This document shows, one piece after another, positions 17,593-27,200 of a stretch of 64,000 bases of DNA (the stretch's first letter is position 1; every line of letters starts with the position of its first letter). Location of the stretch: assembly GCA_037349105.1 (NCBI GenBank), contig JAYJMM010000024.1:62001-126000 (forward strand). Direction: 5' to 3'. The notes below the pieces were generated by a model. That model was not told where the DNA came from. It searched no databases and saw nothing but the letters and a program-made list of their open reading frames with translations. The translations under genes and the position numbers were made by a program. The DNA comes from Limnomonas spitsbergensis. Taxonomy: Eukaryota > Chlorophyta > Chlorophyceae > Chlamydomonadales.

Positions 17593-18651
17593 GGTGGCAG
17601 GTCAATAACGTTACACCTCTAGGCCCGCTCAAAGCTCGGCCGCGTGGGCGCCTAACTGTTCAGAAGGGAGAAAAGGAGAAAATAAAAGGAAAAGGGGGGA
17701 AAGGAACAAAAGGAGAGGCCGGGAAGGCAAAGTAGACCAAGTCCGACACCTGAGTTCCACTATCCTAGAGACTAGCCCTCAACAGAGCCTCAAAGAAATA
17801 TCCAGAAAAGGAAGCATATCCCACCCCTGCTTGGCCGCGAGGGCGCCCCACTGATCAGAAGTAAGAAGATAAGAAACTAAAAAGGGGGCAAACAACAACA
17901 GCAACATTAAGGACACAAAGAGAAGGCCGGAAAGGCAAACGACACCGGCGCCTCAGAATCCCTAGAGACTAACCCTCAACAATGCCCACAACTCAGTCCA
18001 CAAAAGCGAACGCATCCCACCCCTGCTCAGCCTGGTACAACTGGTGGAAGTTAGTGGCGGCGCCTGGAGGACCTGACCACCCCCGCTCCCGTAACTGCTC
18101 TTTGACACTTGGGCACTGGAAGCACACGTGTATCGAATCCTCCACGTGCTCGCTATCCCCCCGTGCCCAACACTGCTGGCAGCAACGTGCCTCTCACCGC
18201 TGACCGTTGTGCCGTCCTCTGGTATCAGCCGTGCTGATCGCGCCGAGCTGCAGTCACAAATTTATGCGCACACAAGCACACTCCCTCTGGCTAGTGCATA
18301 TTTTGGCATGGGCCAGCACGGCACCCGCCGTGGACTGGAACCAGGCGCGGTAGGTCGCTGCAAATCTGTGTTCAATGGCAGGGTCCCTGGGGTGATGGGG
18401 TCCCCACCGCCGCTTGTGTCTAGCCGTGCTTGCTCGTAGGCTGCGTCAAGGAGTGCCAACTAACACCTTTGTGACGGGTAGGCGTTGTAGGGCAGCCGCT
18501 GCCTCGCGCAAGGTGGGGGTAGCTGCCCCCCGCTCTAGCTCCACTAATGCACCCGGCACATCAGCGCACCATGTGCGGCCGCCAATGCCTTGGCTGACTG
18601 CAAGCTGCATATCTGCTGCTACCATGGCTGGAGTGGTGGCCGGTGGCAGGT
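17593..18651 (-). mobile_element. 5'-truncated non-LTR retroelement (17603-18641) with 10-bp target duplication
   Basis: GGTGGCAGGT flanks the insert at 17593-17602 and 18642-18651. The lower end is the 3' terminus shared with the two copies in PRXQ intron 4 (CAATAACGTTACACC, then GCTCGGCCGCGTGGGCGCC). A duplicated 3' UTR block with GGCCGCGAGGGCGCC lies near 17830. The minus strand codes for the end of a retroelement protein, stop at 17995-17993. Truncation at the 5' end plus target duplications fits target-primed reverse transcription. Confidence 0.75.
17993..18459 (-). pseudogene. C-terminal remnant of LINE reverse-transcriptase ORF with zinc-knuckle-like end
   Basis: Minus-strand reading just before the stop at 17995-17993 gives CCQQCWARGDSEHVEDSIHV, then CFQCPSVKEQLRERGW. 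This Cys-Cys...His...Cys arrangement followed by basic and hydrophobic residues is typical of the extreme C-terminus of many LINE polyproteins. Upstream frames (ALLDAAYEQARLDTSGGGDP around 18455-18395) are open but shifted relative to each other, so the copy is decayed. No reverse-transcriptase catalytic motif remains. Confidence 0.5.
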
Positions 18652-18990
18652 GACGCACTCAAAATGTCGAACCTTACGATGGCATTGTAACGCCTTTCAT
18701 GAATTCAACTTACCTTGAAAATCGACCTTGAAGGTGTGTGTGCGAGTTAGAGCAAACCTACAAAACGCTAGCGCGCTGGTCTGTTAGTTGGGTGTCGTCA
18801 GGTAGGGGTGAGGTTGTGCACGGCACCTCGGCATTGCGCATGTGAGACATGTACGAATCGAGGCCTTAAGATCACAAGTCGCAATCGGGATCACTACCAA
18901 CGAGTCGAAGCGATGAGGGCCCGATATGAGCAAGCATGTCAGTAGAGTACTTATGCGCAAAAATGCTCATCTCGGTCAACACGACAAAAC
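18652..18990. other. Intergenic spacer
   Basis: No recognised feature between the LINE copy and the fold-back repeat. Confidence 0.4.
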
Positions 18991-19760
18991 GAACCCAACT
19001 CATTTCATGCATGCAAGGTATGGGGCCTCAATACTTGCTTTGTTTTTCTGCATGCTTCAGTCTAGGAAGAGCAATGGGCTGAGTATTTATTCAGGGAATG
19101 GCATTTCTGAAAAGGACATGCTTCAACAACATCCCCCCTAATCATGTGAATATGTATGGCTATACATTCCTCTGAAGGGCGCCGAGGAGAGAATCCGATT
19201 GTAGACGGCGAAGACGACGCTAGCCCCGGGGGCAACAACAGCCCAGATGCACAGCCACTGTCAGTGCCCAAGATCCCCCGCGTATTGAAGATGGCAGTAA
19301 TGGAGGCGTGCAGTGGAATCTTGGAGAGTCGACCAGAGGAGCACCTACTGAGTTCGAAGGATGTGGCAACGGCTTTCACTCAAGGCTGTTGCCACATCCT
19401 CCGAAGTGAACATGTGCCCCTCATGTCGATTCTCAAATGTTGCGCGCCTCCATTACTGCCATCTTCAATACGCGGGGGGTCTTGGGCACTGACAGTGGCT
19501 GTGCATCTGGGCTGCCGCTGCCCCCCGGGCTAGCGTCGTCTTCGCCGTCTAGAATCGGATGCTCTCCTCGGCGCCCTTCTGAAGACTGTATAGCCATAAG
19601 TATTCACATTGTAAGGGGGAATGTTGTTCCATGTCCATTTCGGAAATGCCATTCCCTCAATGAATACTCAGCCCATTGCTCTTCCTAAACTGAAACATGC
19701 AGAAAGAGAGCAAGTATTGAGATCCCCCACCCTGCCTGCATGAGATTAGTGGGGTTCATT
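18991..19760. repeat. Fold-back (long inverted-repeat) element, ~375-bp arms
   Basis: The left arm (about 18991-19370) and right arm (19388-about 19760) are reverse complements with scattered differences around a 17-bp loop. Landmarks: GGATGTGGCAAC at 19359-19370 against GTTGCCACATCC from 19388; TCAGTGCCCAAGATCCCCCG against CGGGGGGTCTTGGGCACTGA; AGAGCAATGGGCTGAGTATT against AATACTCAGCCCATTGCTCT. No transposase is present. It may be a non-autonomous fold-back transposon or a hairpin-RNA source. Confidence 0.85.
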
Positions 19761-20106
19761 CCGTGTGTAGCGTTATGAGAACGCTACTAGGAAAGCTTGT
19801 ATAGTGATAAACGCCCGAACTCGCGTGAATCTGTTTGGCACATCCATTCTAAGGGATATTAGCCAGTCTAGGCATGCCCCAATGGGCATGCCGAACGGCA
19901 CTTAGCCATCAATCGAAGTAGCAACATGAGCACGCAACTGGGATCACCACACCGTGTTGATTGAGATGAGCATGGTTTCGCATACTCATTCTGACCTGAC
20001 CGAGCTGAATATGTTTTTGCAATTGAGTTGATTGAGATGAATAGGGCTCAAGGGCCGTGATGACTCATACATACCTCCCTGCAAATGCAACATTCAGGTT
20101 CAGTCA

Positions 20107-20175
20107 CATCCACAAAAATTTCAGAAATGCCAATCCTTGAATTGAGACTCAGCCCATTGCTCTTCCTCAACTGAA
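20107..20175 (+). repeat. Third copy of the fold-back arm terminus
   Basis: TTTCAGAAATGCCAATCC, then ACTCAGCCCATTGCTCTTCC, matches the right arm at 19638-19686. A shorter related piece (AATGGCATTTCTGA) is at about 20485. The family is therefore present outside the palindrome. Confidence 0.6.
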
Positions 20176-21160
20176 CCATCTTTGAGTACTCCGCCCATCA
20201 GCTGATTCATGAGGGTGCATGGCCCCATACATGGCCACCCGAATTCGCGCCGAGGTCTAGAAATCTCGTCGCAACCGGCGAGGGAGGCACGGTCTGAATA
20301 AGTGGGAAGATTTGTCAGATCACACAACCAACCACCTTGAACGAAGGCACGATATGGTACCCGCATCTTTAATCACCTGACTTCCTAGTTGTGCGCGGAA
20401 GGTACAAGACGCATGTGACATGTCGCCGGGCAGTCTATGGGGCTCCCCAAATAAAGCTCCTATCAAATGTTCGGTGGACAGGAAATGGCATTTCTGATTA
20501 ACTTATCCTCGGACTTGACGATTTCTGGAATCATCCGCCCCCACAGATGTGTACATCGTGATGACAAGACGACACGGTATCGGTCGTTGAAGAGTGAGAA
20601 CGCCCGCACGATCGGTGACACGGGGGGTGGTCGATCGATGGGACATCGTGCTGGTACGACGGATGGATGGTTGCAAAAAGCTCTACTAGATGTGGATCTT
20701 GGTATGATCATTTTGCCGAACACACGGCCCGTTTCAGCTACTTGCAAGGATCCGTCAGCCACAGACAATTTCACAGTCAACTTCTGTTATCAACACAGCA
20801 CACTCGCACCCCTGGTTTATTAACTCGGCACCGCCGTTTGAGTCGGAATCCATATTGAATATCTTCCGACATCCGGGCCCCTTCGAATTTTATTAGCAAT
20901 ACTGCTGCAGCCGACTGCAGCCAACTGCACGGGCAGCTGGTAAAGGAGGGCGGAGGTAGCAAGGGCACGCGGACGGCGCGTCAAGACCAGGCGATAACGC
21001 GCGGCGAGCCGTCAGCCAGGCTGTCAGCCAACATGGCAAGTTATGATAAGCAACTGCCCGAGTCGGTTGCCAACATGACCGTACTTATCACGATGCCATG
21101 CAAGCGGGTGTTTCGCCTGCAAACTGTGTGCGCGTTCATGCTTGCAGTCATAACGTCAGC
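20176..21160. other. Upstream region of the VPS9 gene
   Basis: Open frames at 20463-20823 on both strands have no recognisable family. A possible acceptor TTGCAG lies 9 bp before the VPS9 start, so an upstream non-coding exon is possible. Confidence 0.3.
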
Positions 21161-21270
21161 ATGGTCGAGGATGACATCTTCGCTGGGTCCACGAACGCGC
21201 TGTCGTTCGAGAAGTTCATCGCAACTATCAATCAGGAGAAAGCCCGTGATCTGGTCAAGCACATCAACAT
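21161..21270 (+). CDS. VPS9: VPS9 exon 1
   Basis: Starts MVEDDIFAGSTNALSFEKFI and ends VKHIN plus two bases of an Ile codon at donor GTATGT. ATG 21161 is chosen because homologues start with a similar short acidic leader before the F-x-x-F-I helix. Confidence 0.75.
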
Positions 21271-24200
21271 GTATGTACTTTTCATTCCATTCGCAGCGTC
21301 TGTAGCTATCGTACCTGCTCGCTCTGTCCTGTCTGGCCCTTTCGGAAAGAGCTGAAGGTGGCTGCGTTCACGCAGTAACAACGAAAAGGAAGCCCTCTCT
21401 CTGGTCAAGCAAATATACCTGTGCACGTCACAGAATTGATGTTTGTATCCTCCCGGGCGACCCGCCGAATATGCATGCCCAAACACAGCCATGCTCCACC
21501 CTCTGCCGAACACCGCATTATTGCAGTAGCTGTGGCAAGATAACCTGAATGACAATCTGAAACACACCTTGCCTGTGCCTCAATAAAACGCACCGCTCCC
21601 ACCCCCCTTCACAGCTTCATGAAGAGCTTCCGAGCCAAGGCGCCCGACTCTGCGTCTGACAGCAGGGATGTTCAGGAGTTCATGAGCTTCATGGAGGGAG
21701 CCTTCGCAAGGCATTCACTGTGGGCGGGCTGCTCGAGAGACGATCTCGACGCGGCAGTGGAAGTGAGAAAGGGCACCCATGGGAGGCAAGGGGCACGCAT
21801 GGGCAGTAAGGGGCATGCATGGGCGGCAAGGGGCATGCATGGGCAGCATGGGGCATGCATCAGCAGCAAGGGACGTGCATGGGTAGCAGGGGGCATGCAT
21901 GGGCAGCAAGACGCATGCATGGGCAGCAAGGGATATGCACGGGCAGCAAGGGGCGTGTATGGGCAGCAAGGGGCATGCATGGGCAGCAAGGGGCCATGCA
22001 TCAGCAGAAAGGGACATGCATGGGAAGCAAGGGACATGCATGTGAAGCAAGGGGCCTGCATGGGCAGCCAGGGATATGCATGGGCAGTGTTTTCCTATTG
22101 GGCGATTGAGCGCCATATGGCGATTCCATGGCTATTCAAAAGTAAGTCGATTTTGCGATGTTGGCGTAGCCAATCGCCATGGGAACTCGGCGTGCCGAAG
22201 GCGCGACGCCCACTTTCCAGGGTTTTGCACCAGGTTAAACTCGAACGAACAGAGAATTCGGAATCGCGAAGGAGCATACAACATAAGTAGCTATATGTCT
22301 GATACTGATGAGGGCCCTGGATTTGAGATTACCAAAGCTTTTGAGCTAGAAAGGCAGGCGCACGTTAGTCGTCCCAGAGTCCAAGTCGGAATTTTGAGCT
22401 TGTTTGCTGCAACGGCAAATAACACGAACGTCTGTGCAAATCTAGTGCGGATTAGCGATGACGAAGGCCGGCCTAAAATGGGTAGGCCCCCAAAGAAAAA
22501 GGCCAGGGTTGAGGCAGAACAACTAACAGCAGCCACAACAGCAAGCAGGGACACCAGTGGGACAGCCAGCAGGAGCAGAACAGCAAGTAGAACCAGAGGT
22601 GCATCAGCCAGAAGAACAGCTGACACAGCCAGAAGCACAGCAGCAACAAGAAGCACCTGCCATGCTTACAAGTCCAGCAGCCACTACCATCCTTGACCGG
22701 GTCCAACAAATTGAGAGGCGTGCGTTGGCTGTCGCCCATGGGGCTAACACGGGCAATGCTGCTGTCAGGGGCCAGCATGGTAATGGTGCCGGGGTCTGTG
22801 GAGGATGAGCGGACTTTCTCAGCCCTGAAGTACATCAAGAATCTGCAGCGCAACCGTCTGAAGAATCGGCATCTGACGAATGCAGCGCGGGTCTTTCTCT
22901 GGAAGCGCTGGACGGTAGAGACCTTCCCCTATGATGAGGCCCTCCTCCTGTGGCACGAGGCTGCACTGACCAGGGGACGCTACGCTGGCCGCTGAACTCC
23001 TTTGGGAATGATTATTTTTTGACTGGATATACTATATGAATACTGGTTTACTGAATAGACTTAACCTAGTAATTAGAACTCTAATGACCTTCAACTTCCA
23101 GATTAATCTGCCTTTGATTTTGAGGTTCACTAATTTCGGCATTTATACGGTATCCTAGATCTTTGACTGAGTGGAACATGGATGGCTGGTGGCCTTCAAT
23201 TATCGTGATAATGTCAATTTGCGGAAGATTTCAATGAAGATTCCAAGGACAATCCCACAAAGTGTCTCTGAACTTCGGGGGCTTCGCCCCCGAACCCCCA
23301 CCGGGGGGTGGCCCCTGGACCCCCAGCACAAAGAAATTAGCAAGGGTCGTAGATGGGTAGCAAGGGGCACCCATGGGTAGCAAGGGGCATGCATGGGTAG
23401 CAGAGTATGCTCATGGACAGGAAGGGGCAACACATGGGCAACAAGGGGCATGCATGGGCAGCAAGAGGCATGCATGGGCAACAAGAGGCATGCATTGGAC
23501 AGTAAAGTATGCACATGGACAGGAAGAGGCACTACTGGGCACCAAGAGGAATGCATGGGCAGCGGTGGGCATGCATGGGCAACAAGGGGAATGCCTTGGG
23601 CAGCAAAGTATGTACATGAGCAGGAAGGGGCAGCACATGGGCACCAAGAGGAATGCATGGGCAGCGGTGGGCATGCATGGGCAACAAGGGGAATGCCTTG
23701 GGCAGCAAAGTATGTACATGAACAGGAAGGGGCAGCACATGGGCAGTAAGTGGCATGCATGGGCAGCGGTGGGCATGCATGGGCAACAAGGGGAATGCCT
23801 TGGGCAGCAAAGTATGTACATGAACAGGAAGGGGCAGCACATGGGCAGTAAGTGGCATGCATGGGTTGCAAGGGACATGCATGGTCGGCCAGGTGCATGC
23901 ATGAGGCGCAAGGACATGCATGACGGGATGGGAAATGCATGGAAATGTGAGCGAATGGCAGGTATGGAAATATGGGGTGAGCATGAAGCAAATGAGGAGT
24001 GATGATGTCTGGGCAGCTAGAGGCATGGTAGGAAAGAGCATGCTTAATAAACTCAGCAAGGCTCATGCATGGGTAGCAAGGGGCACTGATGGCCTGCAAA
24101 GTATGTGAATGGTCAGGAAGGGGCACACATGGGAAGCAAGTGGCAAGCCTGGGTAACAAGGGGCAATCATTGGACAGGAAGGAGCATGCACGGTCGGCCA

Positions 24201-27200
24201 GGGGTGCGCATGGGACGCATGGGGCATGCATGGGGAATTGAGCAAGGGGGCCAAGGACTTTTGCCGCAGCACAAGCTACTTGTGTCCCTGTGTTTGTTTT
24301 CGTGTGCGCCGGACTGCCTATATGTGGCTGCTGGGTGCCATGATTGGGCCTATATGGGGATGTAACCATTAGCGGGGTAGGGCCGGCTGCTGGTTGCCAT
24401 GACTGGGCCTAAAGGGGGATGTAACCATTACCGGCCTAGGGCCGGCTGCTGGGTTGCCATGACTGGGCCTAAAGGGGGATGTAACCATTACCGGCCTAGG
24501 GCCGGCTGCTGGGTTGCCATGACAGGGCCTTAAGGGGGATGTAACCATTACCGGCCTAGGGCCGGCTGCTGGGTTGCCATGACTGGGCCTAAAGGGGGAT
24601 GTAACCATTACCGGCCTAGGGCCGGCTGCTGGGTTGCCATGACAGGGCCTTAAGGGGGATGTAACCATTACCGGCCTAGGGCCGGCTGCTGGGTTGCCAT
24701 GACTGGGCCTAAAGGGGGATGTAACCATTACCGGCCTAGGGCCGGATACTCTTGCTGCAGGGCTTGCTGCACCAGGCCCCCACAGCCATACGCTGGGATA
24801 TAGCTTGAGCAGTGTTTTCCCCCCCGTTTTCTGCTATTTATTGTTTGTAGCCTGAAGTGTGAAGAAAGTGTGACCGTGCCAGCGCCGCGGCGAAGCCGCG
24901 GTGGGGGGGTGCGGGGGGGCGCCCGAGACATCATGTGGCGCATTTATGAACTTCTTCACTGGAAATGCTTATAATATGGCCGATTGGCCCAGTCAGTTGC
25001 CCTCACTCAGTCAGTCAGTTGATACGTGTACACTATCCAATCACTAAGTTGGGCCTGAGGAGAGTTGCTGCCTGCTGCCGGTGCCGCTGCTGCGGTTGCC
25101 TCCTTTTGCGCAGCAGCTGCTTCATCTGCTGCCTCCTCTGGCGCTGCAGCTGCCTCCCTTGGCACTGCAGCTGCCGCCGACGGACCTGCTGTTGCCCCCT
25201 CTGTTGCCGCCCCTCCTGTTGCTGCCCCCTCAGCCGCCCTAGCCGATTTTTGGGGGGGGGTCGACCTGGACCTCTCTTTTTTCCGGCGAGAGGATCAAAG
25301 GTTAAAGGCTTGCTAGCGTCTAAAAAGCTTCCGATTCGTGTTCTCGTCGTGTTCTTGCCTACTTCTAAGCGTTGGCGTTTGGCTAGGTCGGCTTCAGAAT
25401 CATCGGAACTCACATATATGATTATGCTATCGTCTGACATATTTAAAAGCACGACGAGAAAGGGAACGCTATGGCAGTTGAGGTGTAAATCGTCCATTTG
25501 ACCCTAGGAATCGTACTTTTGAGTCGCAGGATGACAAGTAGGGTCACTTAACGACTGCCTCCTTGCTCGCGAACCGCCCCCTCCTTCCCTACTCTCTCTC
25601 CCCTTCTCTCTCCCTTTCTCTCCCCTTAGCGACGTTTTTCGACTGAGCTACAAATTCGAAAGTTTAATTATATATTTGTCGCCCGTATTTGTAGCCTGAG
25701 GCTATATATCGCCTAAAAAAAAAACACTGAGCTTGAGTGTAGCTGAAGTATTGAAGTACACAGTGCTAGGTCATCTCATCAGGGCCCTTGATTATTGTGT
25801 GACCAGAGCCCTTACTGCTTCAGGCCGGGTATTGGTCTCCATTAGCTAGCTGCGGGCCTTTAAGCTGGGCCTGCGCGCACTAACATTAACCCCACGCTTG
25901 TAAACAGGGACTTGAGAAGTATCTCCTGACCAAGCTCTACGACCGTACGTTTGCGGCAGATGTGAGCGATCGGGAGCGGGACTCTGTCTTGGCGGCCCGG
26001 CTGGCAGCGCTGCAGTTTGTACAGCCGGAGCACCTGGAGATTAACCCGGACTTTGCCGCTGACGGCATGCTTACGCTGGCACAAAAGGAGCTCAAGAAGA
26101 TGAACATGTTCAAGGTGTGCCCATCAGGGTTATGGTGTCTGGTACATAAATATTGTGCAGTTTGGGCCGCCGGAGCACCTGGAGATTAACCCGGACTTTG
26201 CCGCTGACGGCATGCTAACGCTGGCATGGCAGATGGAGCTCAGAAATATGAACATTTTCAAGTTGGGCACATTAGGGTTGCCGGTATCTGGTACATAAAT
26301 ATTGTGCAGTTTGGGCCGCCGGAGCATCTGGAGATCAACCCAGACTTCGCTGCCGACGGCATGCTAATGCTGGTGCAAAAGGAACTCAAGAAGATGAACA
26401 TGTACAAGGTGTGGGGACACTAGGTGGGATCTTGGTTTAGGGTGAAAGGTGGGAGCATGGCCCGGGTTTTGTTTCAACCCTGACGTGGCCGCTGACGGCA
26501 TGCTTACGCTGGCGCTGAAGGAATGGAGAAGATTAATATGTTCAAGATGCGTGGGAGCATGGCCCGTTTTTTTTAAAAATAGGACGTTGTTGCTGATGGG
26601 ACGCTGGCAATTACGCTGGCGCTGTCGCAGAAGGAATGGAGATGGTTATCATAATAAAGTTGGGAGCATCAGGGTTACCCGATGCGAAATATGGTACAGT
26701 CACACGATACGGGTACGCTCACGGTGGTGCTGAAGGAATGAAGAAGATGGACGTGTTGAAGGTGGAAGCATGGCCAAGAGTTTTATTTAAAGAAGGGCTT
26801 TGCCTTTATCGGCATGCTGGTGCTGGTGCCGATAGAGCTGACGGTGATGGACATGCTCAAGGTGGGAACATGGCCTGGGTTGTGTTTATACTAGGGCTTC
26901 ACCAACATCGGCACGCTGGCACTGGTGCCAAAGGAGCTCAAGAAGATGTTGAAGGTGGGAGAACAGTGACTAAGACTTTGCCGCTGACGGCACGCTGGTA
27001 CTGGTGCCGATGGAGCTGACGATGATGGACCTGCTCAAGGTGCGTGGGAACATGGCCTGGGTTGTGTTTCCCCTAGGACTTTGCCGATATCGACACGCTG
27101 TCACTGGTGCCAAAGGAGCTCAAGAAGATGTTGAAGGTGGGAGAACAGTGACTAAGACTTTGCCTATATCAGCACGCTGGTGCTGGTGCGGATAGGGTGA

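Larger units (their letters stand above)
22085..23345 (+). mobile_element. hAT-family element, internally deleted, inserted in the GCATGC array
   Basis: The left end CAGTGTTTTCC is identical over 11 bases to the end of the hAT element at 24810. The element interrupts the GCATGC array, which resumes near 23345. It holds an N-terminal ORF with an AT-hook-like motif (22295) and a hAT dimerisation segment (to 22995), but nothing for the catalytic core between. A GC hairpin with GGGGGCTTCGCCCCC lies near the right end. The right terminus is not well defined; no clean 8-bp duplication was found. Confidence 0.65.

Noticed and set aside
21619..22290. 223-residue ORF with GMHGQQG repeats
   Set aside because: Its first part is VPS9 exon 2, and after 21762 it reads into the intronic 21-bp array; the exon is better explained by splicing at GTGAGA.
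23200..24369. 389-residue minus-strand ORF rich in His, Cys and Pro
   Set aside because: Antisense reading of the GCATGC array; the repeat period near 21 keeps frames open.
24369..24728. Minus-strand ORF with MVTSPFRPSHGNPAAGPRP repeats
   Set aside because: Exactly the 60-bp array read in frame; no other support.
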